Assembly: GCA_020852955.1 (NCBI GenBank)
Contig: JADYZW010000003.1
Location: forward strand, 1 to 64,000
From: Deltaproteobacteria bacterium
Lineage (GTDB): Bacteria > Desulfobacterota > Binatia > UTPRO1
Direction: 5' to 3'
Length of the DNA: 64,000 bases
In this document: positions 24,673 to 33,863 of the stretch, piece after piece
How positions within the stretch are numbered: position 1 is the stretch's first letter
How the letters are laid out: the number at the start of each line of letters is the position of its first letter
Translations under genes and position numbers: made by a program
The notes under the pieces: model-generated
What the model was told of the DNA's origin: nothing
The model's database searches: none
Seen by the model: the letters and a program-made list of their open reading frames with translations, nothing else

Positions 24673-26631
24673 ATGGGGCTCGAGGAACGCCTCTTCGCCC
24701 GCGTGCACCGGGCGCTCCGCAATGCGACCGCGCGGCCGCGGCGGGCGCCGTCGCCGCACGCGGCGACCTTCGCGCCGCTCGCGCCGCGTCTCAGGCTCCT
24801 CGCCTGCGCGCTCGCGGAGACCGACGTCGACGTCGCCGCCGCCGAGGACGACGTCGCGCCGCGCGAGCGCCGCATCACGGTACCCGCGGCGATCGAGGTC
24901 GCGGCGACGCTCGCCGAGAACGTGCGCCTCTACCAGCTGCGGGTCGCGCACGCGGCGACCGCGCTCCGCCTCGGGCTCCGGCTGCCCGCCGGGACGGACG
25001 CCCCGACCGCCGACCTGCACGCGCTCCTCGCGGTGCCCGCGATCCGCGCCGCCGCGGCGCGGACGCTCCCCGGCCTGCCGGCGCTCGCGGCGGCGGCCGC
25101 GCCCGCGATCCTGGCGTCGCGTCCCGTGCCGGGGCGACTCGCTCCGGCGGACGCGGCGCTCGAGACGCTGGTGCAGCTCCACCTCGGCCGCGCGCCGCGC
25201 GAGCTCGCGGCGCACGTCCCGGAGGAGACGCTCGCGTGGGCCGCGCGCGCCGCGGCGGCGGCGCCCGCGACGCTCGACGCGCTCGCGGCGGCGGCGCGCG
25301 CCCTCGCGGCGCTCGGGCTCGGCGGCGGCCGGCTCGCGCCCGTCGTCGCGTGGGGCGGCCTGCCCCGTCGCGCCGACGAGGCGACGGCGACGGCGGCGGC
25401 GGCGCGGCGGCCGGGCGACCTCCCGTCCGCCTCCGGCACCGAGCGCGAACGGCCGCGGCCGCCGGCGGCGACGCGCGCGATCGAGCTCGGCGACGATGCG
25501 GTGGCGGAGAACCCCGCCGTCCACTCCTTCGAGAAGGTCCACACCGCCGAGGAGTATCGCGGCGGACGGCGCCGCGTGGACGCCGAGGACGAGCTCGCCG
25601 ATCACGCCGAGGCGCTCGACGAGCTCGACCTCCGCGAGGTGGTGCGCGGCGGCGAGCGCACCCGGTCGCTCTATCGGTCGGACCTCGCGTTCGAGAGCGG
25701 CGCGGGCGATCTCGAGGGGGCGCCGCCCGCGGTCGACGCGATCGCGTACGACGAGTGGGACGCGCGCCACCGCCGCTATCGTCCGGGATGGTGCAGCCTG
25801 CGGGCGACGCGGCTCGAAGAGCGGCGCACCGCGGCGGACGCCGCGGGCTGGCGTCGCGCCGCCGCGACCCGGCATCGGGTCCAGGTGCGCGCGCTCTGCG
25901 CGGCGTTCGCGCGCATCGAGGCGTCGCGGCGATGGCGGGGCCGCCAGCCCGACGGCCCCGACATCGACGTCGATGCCCTGGTGCAGCGTCACGCCGACCT
26001 GGCGAGCGGCCACGCGCCGCCCGACCGCCTGTACTGCGCCCGCCGCCGGCACGATCACGACATCGCGATCCTGATCCTGCTCGACGCGAGCCTCTCGACC
26101 GACGCGTGGGTCGCGGGGCGGCGCGTCCTCGACGTGGCGCGCGACGCGGTGCTCGTCGTCGGCGAGGCGCTCGCGACGACGTCGGTCGCGGTCGCGGTCG
26201 CGGTCTTCGTGAGTCACACGCGGCACGACTGCCGGTTCGCGACCGTCAAAGGATTCGGCGAGCCGTGGGCCGAGGGCGTCCGCCGGCTCGCCTCGGTCGA
26301 GCCGGCCGGCTACACCCGCATCGGCCCCGCCCTCCGCCACGCCACCCGCGTGCTCGAGGAGACGCCGGCGCGCCGCCGTCTCGTGCTCCTCGTCAGCGAC
26401 GGCAAGCCGACCGACTACGACCGCTACGAGGGCCGCTACGGCGTCGCCGACGTGCGGCAGGCGGTTCGGGAGGCGGAGCGGCGCGCCGTGCGCGTGTTCG
26501 CGCTCGCGATCGACGCGACCGCGCGCGCGCATCTGCCGGCGCTGTTCGGGAAGGGCAACTACGGGATCCTGGCCCGTCCGGAGGCGCTCACCGGCGCCCT
26601 CGCGCAGGCCGTGGCGGAGGCGGTGCGATGA
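24673..26631 (+). CDS. norD: von Willebrand factor A domain protein, NorD
   Basis: A 652-residue partner of NorQ. The first ~250 residues are Ala/Arg-rich helices with low complexity, the middle is charged, and the last ~190 residues are a VWA domain with a MIDAS motif DASLS, the [11 protein letters not shown] strand, [13 protein letters not shown] and [11 protein letters not shown]. NorQ-NorD pairs act on NorB assembly; the metal-ion site of the VWA domain binds the target. The gene begins four bases after norQ. The following nirK gene starts 41 bases later. Confidence 0.92.
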   Translation: MGLEERLFARVHRALRNATARPRRAPSPHAATFAPLAPRLRLLACALAETDVDVAAAEDDVAPRERRITVPAAIEVAATLAENVRLYQLRVAHAATALRLGLRLPAGTDAPTADLHALLAVPAIRAAAARTLPGLPALAAAAAPAILASRPVPGRLAPADAALETLVQLHLGRAPRELAAHVPEETLAWAARAAAAAPATLDALAAAARALAALGLGGGRLAPVVAWGGLPRRADEATATAAAARRPGDLPSASGTERERPRPPAATRAIELGDDAVAENPAVHSFEKVHTAEEYRGGRRRVDAEDELADHAEALDELDLREVVRGGERTRSLYRSDLAFESGAGDLEGAPPAVDAIAYDEWDARHRRYRPGWCSLRATRLEERRTAADAAGWRRAAATRHRVQVRALCAAFARIEASRRWRGRQPDGPDIDVDALVQRHADLASGHAPPDRLYCARRRHDHDIAILILLDASLSTDAWVAGRRVLDVARDAVLVVGEALATTSVAVAVAVFVSHTRHDCRFATVKGFGEPWAEGVRRLASVEPAGYTRIGPALRHATRVLEETPARRRLVLLVSDGKPTDYDRYEGRYGVADVRQAVREAERRAVRVFALAIDATARAHLPALFGKGNYGILARPEALTGALAQAVAEAVR

Positions 26632-26672
26632 GGCCGCCGACTATGACGCAGCGCATACGGAGAGGAGTCGGG

Positions 26673-28142
26673 ATGAGTTATCGATCGGCCATGAAGACCT
26701 GTGTGTGCAGTCTGGTGCTCGCCCTCCTGGCGCTCGCGACGGTCGCGGGCGCGGAGAACACCCTTCCCGTGGAAAAGGCGGTCCTGACCTCGCCGCCGAA
26801 CGTTCCGCCGCCGATCAAGCGGACGACGCCCGCCAAGGTCGTCGTCGAGCTCGAGGTCGTCGAGCACGTCGGCCCGATCGCCGACGGCGTCGAGTACACC
26901 TTCTGGACCTTCGGCGGGACCGTGCCCGGCAGCTTCATCCGTGTCCGCGTCGGCGACACGGTCGAGCTGCACCTCGCCAACCATCCCGACAACAAGCTGC
27001 CGCACAACATCGATCTGCACGCGGTCACCGGTCCGGGCGGCGGGGCGGCGAGCACGTTCACCGCGCCTGGCCACAAGTCGCGCTTCACGTTCAAGGCGCT
27101 GAACCCGGGCCTCTACGTCTACCACTGCGCGACCGCGCCGGTCGGCATGCACGTGGCGAACGGGATGTACGGGCTGATCTACGTGCAGCCCGAGAAGCCG
27201 CTGCCTCCGGTCGACCACGAGTTCTACGTCGTGCAAGGCGACTTCTACACGGACGAGCCCTTCGGCGTGAAGGGTCATCAGCCCTTCTCGATGCAGCGCG
27301 CGATCGACGAGCATGCGAGCTACGTCGTCTTCAACGGCTCGGCGCTGTCGCTCGTCGGCGACCGGGCGCTGCAGGCGAAGGTCGGCGATCGCATCCGGCT
27401 CTTCGTCGGCAACGGGGGGCCGAACCTGGTCTCGTCGTTCCACGTCATCGGCGAGATCTTCGACACCGTCTACTTCGAGGGCGGCCAGAAGTCGCAGACC
27501 GACGTGCAGACGACGCTCGTCCCCGCCGGCGGCTCGGCAATCGTGGAGTTCAAGCTCGAGACCAACGGCACGTACCTCCTGGTCGACCACAGCCTGCTCC
27601 GCACCTTCAACAAGGGCGCGCTCGGCATGCTGAAGGCCGAGGGCGAGCAGGTGGCGTCGATCTACTCCGGGAAGGAGCTCGACGAGATCTACCTCGGCGA
27701 CGAGTCGGTCGCGTCGGCGCTCCGGCAGCAGCATCCGACGCCGACCGCGGCGAAGACGCAGGCGCCGGGGGCGGCGGTCGACGGCAAGGAGATCTTCGCC
27801 AAGAGCTGCGCCATGTGCCACCAGGCCGAGGGCCAGGGCCTCGAAGGCGTGTTCCCGCCGATCGCCAAGTCCGACTACCTGATGAAGCGCGCGAAGGCCG
27901 CCGACCGCGGCGAGCTCGTCGGCCTGATCCTGAACGGCTTGACCGGCAAGATCACCGTCAACGGCAACGACTACAACGGCGTGATGACCCCGGTCTCCGG
28001 GCTCAGCGACGCCGACATCGCCGCCGTCCTGACCTTCATCACCAACAACTGGGGCAACAGCGGGGCGCAGGCGTTCACGGTCGAGGAGGTGGCGAAGTTG
28101 CGGGCCCAGGTGGCCGGCAAGCCGATGGGGGCGGCGGAGTAG
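26673..28142 (+). CDS. nirK: Copper nitrite reductase with fused cytochrome c
   Basis: Periplasmic enzyme reducing nitrite to NO; 489 residues with a signal peptide (cleavage after ...VAGA, ~27). Type 1 copper ligands: His 111, Cys 152, His 160, Met 165. Type 2 ligands: His 116, His 151 and His 257 ([11 protein letters not shown]). The catalytic Asp is 114 in PHNIDLHAV. After a linker, residues ~368-480 form a cytochrome c with haem site CAMCH at 379-383, so it is the three-domain type that needs no separate donor. ATG 26673 follows AGAGGAG. It forms the reductive chain with NorB. Confidence 0.95.
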   Translation: MSYRSAMKTCVCSLVLALLALATVAGAENTLPVEKAVLTSPPNVPPPIKRTTPAKVVVELEVVEHVGPIADGVEYTFWTFGGTVPGSFIRVRVGDTVELHLANHPDNKLPHNIDLHAVTGPGGGAASTFTAPGHKSRFTFKALNPGLYVYHCATAPVGMHVANGMYGLIYVQPEKPLPPVDHEFYVVQGDFYTDEPFGVKGHQPFSMQRAIDEHASYVVFNGSALSLVGDRALQAKVGDRIRLFVGNGGPNLVSSFHVIGEIFDTVYFEGGQKSQTDVQTTLVPAGGSAIVEFKLETNGTYLLVDHSLLRTFNKGALGMLKAEGEQVASIYSGKELDEIYLGDESVASALRQQHPTPTAAKTQAPGAAVDGKEIFAKSCAMCHQAEGQGLEGVFPPIAKSDYLMKRAKAADRGELVGLILNGLTGKITVNGNDYNGVMTPVSGLSDADIAAVLTFITNNWGNSGAQAFTVEEVAKLRAQVAGKPMGAAE

Positions 28143-28178
28143 GATGGAGGAACCCCCAGAGCCGTCCGGGGCGACGGC

Positions 28179-28964
28179 GTGAGCGGAACGATCGGATGGG
28201 CGCCGGCGCTGCTGCTGCTGCTGGCGGCGACCGGGGCCGCCGTGCGCGTGCCGGCGGGGGAGTTCGCGCCGCTGTTCGGACTCGACAAGGGGCAGGCGGC
28301 GTTCCGCGTCGGCGGCTACTGGCTCGACCGCGTACCGGTCACGCGGGAACGCTACGCCGCGTTCGTCTCGGCGCATCCGGAATGGCGGCGCGGCGCGGTG
28401 CCCGCGCTCTACGCCGACGGGCGGTACCTGGAGAACTGGGACGGCGACCGGCCGCGCGCCGGGCAGGAGCACTATCCGGTGACCCACGTGTCGTGGTTCG
28501 CGGCCGCGGCCTACTGTCGCGACCGGGGCGGGCGGCTCCCGACCACGCTCGAGTGGGAGTACGTGGCGGCCGCGAGCCGGACGGCGCCGAACGCGTCCAA
28601 GGACCGCGCGTTCACGGAGCGCATCCTCGGCTGGTACACGCGGCCGAGCCGCGGCGATCTCGGGCTCGCGCCGGTCGGCGAGACGCCGAACTGGTTCGGC
28701 GTCGAGAACCTGCACGGCATGGTCTGGGAGTGGACCAGCGACTTCAACGCCTCGTTCATCACCGCCGACAACCGCGCCGACGGGGACACGTCGCGGAACT
28801 TCTTCTGCGGGGCCGGCGTGACCGGCGCGGCGCGCCGCGAAGACTACGCCGCGTTCATGCGCTACGCGATGCGGAGCAGCCTCGGCGCGACGTTCACGCT
28901 CGGAAACGTCGGCTTCCGCTGCGCCTATGATCGGACGCCGGAAGCCGCAGGGAGGGCATCATGA
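28179..28964 (+). CDS. nirV: NirV-like formylglycine-generating-enzyme-family protein
   Basis: A 261-residue protein with an N-terminal signal peptide or anchor and a sulfatase-modifying-factor (FGE-sulfatase) fold (VTHVSWFAAAAYCRDRGGRL, then TTLEWEYVAAAS, GMVWEWTSDF and NVGFRCAY). The family member next to nirK is known as NirV, and its exact task is unclear. A lone Cys in FFCGAG does not obviously match the FGE catalytic pair. It starts with GTG 28179 and overlaps the following sco gene by 4 bases. Confidence 0.85.
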   Translation: MSGTIGWAPALLLLLAATGAAVRVPAGEFAPLFGLDKGQAAFRVGGYWLDRVPVTRERYAAFVSAHPEWRRGAVPALYADGRYLENWDGDRPRAGQEHYPVTHVSWFAAAAYCRDRGGRLPTTLEWEYVAAASRTAPNASKDRAFTERILGWYTRPSRGDLGLAPVGETPNWFGVENLHGMVWEWTSDFNASFITADNRADGDTSRNFFCGAGVTGAARREDYAAFMRYAMRSSLGATFTLGNVGFRCAYDRTPEAAGRAS

Positions 28965-29497
28965 GAGGTTCGGTTCGGAGACGGCTCGCCGCGCTGGCGG
29001 CGATGGTGGTTCCGGCCGTCGCGGCGGTCGCGGCGGGCAGCCTCTATCAGGCGCCGCTCACCTGGCGGAGCGACGCGGGCGACGCGGTGACGCTCGACCG
29101 CTGGAAGGGTCGTCCGGTCGTCCTCACGATGGTCTTCACGTCGTGCCAGGCGACGTGTCCGGCCACGATGGCGAAGCTCCGCACGATCCAGGAGAAGTTC
29201 GACCGCGAGAAGATCGACGCGCAGTTCGCGATCGTGTCGTTCGATCCGGCCCGCGACGTGCCCGAACGGCTCGCATCGTATCGCCGCGAGACCGGCCACA
29301 CCAGGGCCAACTGGACGTTTCTCGTCGGCTCGGAGGAGGACACGCGCATGCTCGCCATGCTGCTCGGCATCAAGTACTCCCGCAACCCGATCTCCGGCGA
29401 CATCATGCACGACAACAAGATCGTGCTTCTGAACGGCGAGGGCGAGGTCGCGAAGGAGCTTCTCGGCCTCGACGCCTCGATCGAGGACTTCCGATGA
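28961..29497 (+). CDS. SCO1/SenC family copper-handling thioredoxin-fold protein
   Basis: A 178-residue exported Sco protein (signal peptide or anchor at 1-26). It has Cys 62 and Cys 66 in FTSCQATCPATM and a His in DIMHDNKIVLL, the three copper ligands of the family. The job fits its place: delivering copper to NirK's periplasmic copper sites. It is coupled by ATGA overlaps on both sides. It has no fused extra domain. Confidence 0.9.
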   Translation: MRGSVRRRLAALAAMVVPAVAAVAAGSLYQAPLTWRSDAGDAVTLDRWKGRPVVLTMVFTSCQATCPATMAKLRTIQEKFDREKIDAQFAIVSFDPARDVPERLASYRRETGHTRANWTFLVGSEEDTRMLAMLLGIKYSRNPISGDIMHDNKIVLLNGEGEVAKELLGLDASIEDFR

Positions 29498-30981
29498 GGC
29501 CGCGCGCCCTGCTGCGGTGGTTCGCCGCCGCGACCGCCGCGGCGCTGCTCGTCGCCGGCGCGCCGCCGCTCGCCCGCGGCTTCGAGAAGCCGGACCTATC
29601 GGCCGAGGGCCCGTGGGGGACGAAGTGGCGGCTCTCCGCGAGCAACCGCCTGCGCGGCGAGTTCGCCAACTGGTTCCAGGCCGCCGCGCCGAGCGACAAC
29701 AACGAGTACAACTACCTCGGCAACCGCACCCAGATCGGCCTCGGCGTGACGCGGGGGGTCTTCGCGGCGTTCTTCCAGTACCAGCACACCGAGCTCGTGA
29801 ACGTACCCGCCGGCGCGACCGGCGTCGGCAGCACCTACTTCGCGAACACCAGGCAGCACTTCCAGGAGCAGGGCTGGCTCCGCCAGGGATGGGTCCAGGC
29901 GACGCCGACGCTCGGCGACTGGAAGCTCACCGTGCAGGGCGGCCGCATGCGCTTCCTCGACGGCAGCGAGACGACCGCGCCCGATGCGAACATGCAATGG
30001 GTGAAGTCCCAGCGCGTCGCCGAGCGTCTGATCGGCCCCTTCGACTTCACGCACGTCGGCCGGAGTTTCGACGGCATTCGCCTCGCCGGCGACACCGAGG
30101 CCCTGAACCTCACCGGGTTCGCGCTCTGGCCGACGTCGGGCGGCTTCGAGATCAGCGCCGGCCGCGGCATGGACGTGAACCTCGCCGGCGTCTCGGGGAC
30201 CGTGAAGGACCACGCCGGCTTCCCGGGCAGCGAGGCGCGCGCCTTCTGGATCTACTACCACGACGGCCGCCCCTCGAACGGCGACGTCGTCGCGCTCGAC
30301 GCGCGGCCGCTCGCGGAGCGTCAGGGCGACCGCCGCGACCTCGACATCCACACGCTCGGCGCGAACGTGCTGCACGTCGAGCCGATCGGTCCCGGCAAGG
30401 CCGACGCGCTTCTCTGGGTCGTCGGGCAGGTCGGCGACTGGCAGTCGCAGTCGCACGCCGCGTGGGCGGTCGCCGCGGAGGCCGGCTATCAGCTCGCGGA
30501 CGTGTGGGCCGCGCCGTGGCTGCGCGCCGGATTCTTCAAGAGCTCGGGCGACGGCGACCCGACCGACGACAGCCACCACACGTTCTTCCAGCTGCTCCCG
30601 ACGCCGCGCCCGTACGCGCTCACGCCGTTCTACAACCTGATGAACAACCAGGACACGTTCGCGCAGCTCCTCCTGAAGCCACTCGCGACGGTGTTCGTGC
30701 GCACCGACTTCCACTGGCTCCAGGCCACCGCGCACGACGACCTCCTCTATTTCGGCGGCGGCGCCACCAAGCAGGATTTCTTCGGCTACGGCGGCAGCGC
30801 GGCGGGCGGCCATCACCAGATCGGCTACGTGGCGGAGACGAGCGTCAGCTGGAAGCCGCTGCCGATCGTCGAGCTCGCGGCGTACTACGGACACACGTTC
30901 GGCGGCGCCGTGGCGCGGGCGGGATTCCCGGGCCGCGACGACATCGACTACGGCTACCTGGAAGCGACGCTGACGTTTTGA
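29494..30981 (+). CDS. Outer-membrane alginate-export-like (AlgE) porin
   Basis: A 495-residue beta-barrel protein with a signal peptide (cleaved near residue 28, after ...LARGF). Alternating aromatic strands (FFQYQHTEL, LRQGWVQATP, VQGGRMRF) and a C-terminal Phe are typical of an outer-membrane barrel, and the alginate-export domain is the best match. It starts four bases inside sco, and ends the nor-nir operon. The likely role is entry of nitrite or other small anions, but this is inference from the operon. Confidence 0.8.
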   Translation: MRPRALLRWFAAATAAALLVAGAPPLARGFEKPDLSAEGPWGTKWRLSASNRLRGEFANWFQAAAPSDNNEYNYLGNRTQIGLGVTRGVFAAFFQYQHTELVNVPAGATGVGSTYFANTRQHFQEQGWLRQGWVQATPTLGDWKLTVQGGRMRFLDGSETTAPDANMQWVKSQRVAERLIGPFDFTHVGRSFDGIRLAGDTEALNLTGFALWPTSGGFEISAGRGMDVNLAGVSGTVKDHAGFPGSEARAFWIYYHDGRPSNGDVVALDARPLAERQGDRRDLDIHTLGANVLHVEPIGPGKADALLWVVGQVGDWQSQSHAAWAVAAEAGYQLADVWAAPWLRAGFFKSSGDGDPTDDSHHTFFQLLPTPRPYALTPFYNLMNNQDTFAQLLLKPLATVFVRTDFHWLQATAHDDLLYFGGGATKQDFFGYGGSAAGGHHQIGYVAETSVSWKPLPIVELAAYYGHTFGGAVARAGFPGRDDIDYGYLEATLTF

Positions 30982-31048
30982 GCGTCCGGGCGTCGGGCGC
31001 GGCCGCGTCTTGCGGGCGCGCTCGCCTCTCCGCTACGGCTCGTCGGCG

Positions 31049-32101
31049 ATGACGGACCCATCGTCGCCGGCCGATCCCCAGGCGAGCGTCCGGCTCCGCG
31101 CCGGCGTCGTGTCGCTGGTGGTCGGCTCGGCGCTGCTCGCGACCAAGTACGCGGCCTATCTCCTCACCGGATCCGTGGCCGTCCTCTCGGACGCGCTCGA
31201 GTCGATCGTCAACGTCGTCGCGGCGATGTTCGCGCTTCGGAGCGTCGTGTTCGCCGGCCGGCCGGCCGACCGCGAGCACCCCTACGGGCACGGCAAGATG
31301 GAGTACTTCAGCGCGGCCTTCGAAGGCGGCCTGATCGCCTTCGCCGCGGTCGCGATCGCCTGGTACGCCGTCGAGGACCTCCTGCGCGGGCCGCAGGTCG
31401 CCGCCGTCGAGATCGGCGCCGCGCTCACCGGCGCGGCCGGCGTCGTCAACGCGGCGCTCGGCTGGTATCTCGTAACGACGGGCCGCCGGGTCCGCTCGCT
31501 CGTCCTGATCGCCGACGGCCAGCACGTGCTCGCGGATTTCTGGACGAGCCTCGGCGTGGTCGTCGGTCTCGCGCTCGTCCGCGTGACCGGTGTCGCCTGG
31601 CTCGATCCGGCCGTCGCGCTCGTGCTCGCCGCCAACCTCGCCCGCACCGGATTCCGCCTGGTCCGGCACGCGGCCGGCGGGCTGCTCGACGAGGAGGACA
31701 CGGCGCTCCTCGGACGCCTGGTCGCGGCCTTCGACGCCGAGCGCGCCCGCGGCATCATCCGTCTGCACCGTTTGCGCGCGATCCGCGCCGGGCGCTTCGC
31801 CCACGTCGACGCCGACCTCATCGTTCCCGAGCACTGGACCGTCGAAGAGGCGCACGAGGCGAGCGACGCCTTCGAGCGGCGGGTGATCGAGGCGTGCGCG
31901 ATCGAAGGCGAGATCGCCTTCCACATCGACCCGTGCCGGCGGCGCTTGTGCCGGGCCTGCGACCTCGCGGACTGTCCGATCCGCGCGCATCCCTTCGTCG
32001 CACGGCCGCCCCTGACGGTCGAGGAGGCGTGTCTCGGCGACGAGGCATTCTGGGACCTGCACGGATCGCCGCCGCTGGCGCGTGGTCCGCTCCTTCGCTA
32101 G
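31049..32101 (+). CDS. Cation diffusion facilitator with Cys-rich tail
   Basis: A 350-residue metal efflux protein (CDF family). It has about six membrane helices; the metal sites are visible as SDALESIVNV, HPYGHGKMEY and IADGQHVLADF. A CDF cytoplasmic domain (HVDADLIVPEHW) follows and then a short tail with five Cys around CRRRLCRACDLADC, an additional metal-binding element not in standard CDFs. ATG 31049 was chosen since the upstream frame is Arg-rich. Likely cargo is Zn, Fe or Mn. Confidence 0.88.
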   Translation: MTDPSSPADPQASVRLRAGVVSLVVGSALLATKYAAYLLTGSVAVLSDALESIVNVVAAMFALRSVVFAGRPADREHPYGHGKMEYFSAAFEGGLIAFAAVAIAWYAVEDLLRGPQVAAVEIGAALTGAAGVVNAALGWYLVTTGRRVRSLVLIADGQHVLADFWTSLGVVVGLALVRVTGVAWLDPAVALVLAANLARTGFRLVRHAAGGLLDEEDTALLGRLVAAFDAERARGIIRLHRLRAIRAGRFAHVDADLIVPEHWTVEEAHEASDAFERRVIEACAIEGEIAFHIDPCRRRLCRACDLADCPIRAHPFVARPPLTVEEACLGDEAFWDLHGSPPLARGPLLR

Positions 32102-32124
32102 AGACCGTCGTCGAAGGAATCATC

Positions 32125-32637
32125 ATGGACATGCTCGACCTCCTGGGACGCTGCATCGGCCTCGAGCGCAACGCGGCCGAGTTCTACGAGATCCTGGCGC
32201 GGCGGTTCGCGGGCGACGCGGAGCTCGCGCGGCTCTGGTCGACGATGGCGGGCGAGGAGCGCGAGCACGCGCGCAAGCTCGCGACCTGGCGCGAGCTGAT
32301 CGTGGCCGAGCCGCTCGAGCACCGGCCACGGGCGAGCGGGTTCGAGCCCGATGTCGTCGAGCTGGAGCGGATGCTCGAGGAGAGCCGAGCGGCGGCCGCG
32401 ACCGCCGACGAGGAAGGAGCCTTCGCGCTCGCGCTGGCGCTCGAGGGGAGCGAGATCAACACGATCTACACCACGCTGCTGGAAGCCTCGCCGATCGCGC
32501 GGTTTCCCGACTTCCAGGAGACGATGAAGCGCGAAACCGCGGAGCACCACGGCGCGCTCCTCGAGGCCGCCAGGCGTCGCTGCACGAGCGATCGCGCCCG
32601 CCTCCGGATGGGCCTGCTCGCCGTCCGGGAGGACTGA
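32125..32637 (+). CDS. Ferritin-like (rubrerythrin-type) protein
   Basis: A 170-residue protein of ferritin-like helices. Glu 15 (IGLERNAAEFYE), EEREHARKL, EGSEINTIYTTLLE and TAEHHGALLE supply the di-iron ligand pattern of rubrerythrin-like proteins, but there is no rubredoxin domain. It starts at ATG 32125, 23 bases after the CDF gene with GAAGGA nearby. It likely detoxifies peroxide or stores iron, and could accompany the haem/NO functions around it. Confidence 0.82.
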   Translation: MDMLDLLGRCIGLERNAAEFYEILARRFAGDAELARLWSTMAGEEREHARKLATWRELIVAEPLEHRPRASGFEPDVVELERMLEESRAAAATADEEGAFALALALEGSEINTIYTTLLEASPIARFPDFQETMKRETAEHHGALLEAARRRCTSDRARLRMGLLAVRED

Positions 32638-32677
32638 CCGGGCCGTTTCGCGCCGGCGGGAAACCGGCCGAACGATC

Positions 32678-32695
32678 CCTCCCGAAAATGGGAGG
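32678..32695. promoter_or_regulatory. CCTCCC-N6-GGGAGG palindrome upstream of the radical SAM gene
   Basis: A perfect 18-base inverted repeat with 6-base arms and spacer GAAAAT. It repeats the TCCC-N6-GGGA pattern at 19203-19216. It lies about 28 bases upstream of a -24/-12 promoter-like sequence, a suitable place for an activator. Confidence 0.4.
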
Positions 32696-32723
32696 CGCCC
32701 GGCTAGCCTCGAGGGTTCGGGAC

Positions 32724-32739
32724 TGGCATGGGTTTGGCA
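32724..32739 (+). promoter_or_regulatory. Sigma-54 (-24/-12) promoter-like site, radical SAM-hemG
   Basis: TGGCATG, four bases, then TGGCA. The GG and GC dinucleotides lie at the invariant 10-base spacing, with the -24 part matching at six of seven positions. ATG 32761 is about 22 bases beyond, giving a short leader. Confidence 0.5.
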
Positions 32740-32760
32740 AATCCGGCGATAACCGAGCCA

Positions 32761-33863
32761 TGTTCGACGACGCCCCGTTCATCGTGTTCTGGGAAACCAC
32801 GCAGGCGTGCGATCTCGTCTGCAAGCACTGCCGCGCCGACGCGCGGCCCGCGCGCGACGCCGGGGAGCTGACGTTCGCCGAAGGCGTTCGCCTCCTCGAC
32901 GAGGTGCGCGCCATGGGTTGCCCGCTCGTGGTGCTGACCGGCGGCGACCCCGCGAAGCGCCCCGATCTCGTCGACCTGGTGCGGCACGGCTCCGCGATCG
33001 GTCTCCGGGTCGCGCTCACGCCGAGCGCGACGCCGCTCGTGACGAAGGATCTGCTCGCCCGCCTCGCCGACGCCGGCCTCGCCCGGCTCGCGGTGAGCCT
33101 CGACGGCGCGAGCGCCGAGACCCACGACGGCTTCCGCGGCGTCGCGGGGAGCTTCGCGCGCACGCTCGACATCCTGCGCGAGGCGCACGCGGTGGGCCTG
33201 ACGACGCAGGTGAATACGAGCGTCACCGACCTGAACGTCGGCGAGCTCGAGGAGATCGCCGCCCAGATCGCGGCGCTTCGCATCAACCTCTGGGGCGTGT
33301 TCTTCCTGGTGCCGACCGGGCGCGGTGAGGCCCTCGCCGTGCTCGAGCCCGATGCCGCCGAGGCGGTGCTCGAACGGCTGGCCGTGATCGCGAGCACGGC
33401 GCCCTTCGACGTGAAGACGACCGCCGCACCGCACTTCCGGCGCGTGCTGCTCCAGCATCAGGTGAAGCGGCGCGAGATCCTCGGCATCGACGACGGCATC
33501 GGACGCGCGCCGCGCGGCGTCAACGACGGCCAGGGCATCGTCTTCGTCTCGCATCGCGGCGAGATCTACCCGAGCGGCTTCCTGCCGTTTCCGTGCGGCT
33601 CCGTGCGCGAGGAGTCGCTCGCCGACGTCTATCGCCGCCATCCGACGTTCGTCGCGCTCCGCGATCCCGACCGGCTCGCGGGAAAGTGCGGACTCTGCGA
33701 GTTCCGGCGCATCTGCGGCGGGTCGCGCGCCCGCGCCTTCGCGATGACCGGCGACATGTTCGGGGCCGAGCCGGCGTGCGCGTACGAGCCGGGCGGCACG
33801 CGTGCCCGCGTCCACGGCGACGGCGCCGGAGCGGCGCGCGCCGACGGCGCGGAGGGAGCGTGA
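32761..33863 (+). CDS. Radical SAM/SPASM protein (TIGR04053-like)
   Basis: A 367-residue radical SAM protein. The cluster motif is Cys 17/21/24 in CDLVCKHC, followed by LTGGDPAKRPDL, LAVSLDGAS and a C-terminal SPASM-like Cys pattern (CGLCEFRRICGG). It resembles TIGR04053 and, more distantly, haem-processing NirJ/AhbD enzymes. Translational coupling to protoporphyrinogen oxidase (4-base overlap) strongly points to haem or haem-derivative metabolism, but the reaction is unknown. The ATG 32761 has only a weak ribosome site. Confidence 0.82.
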
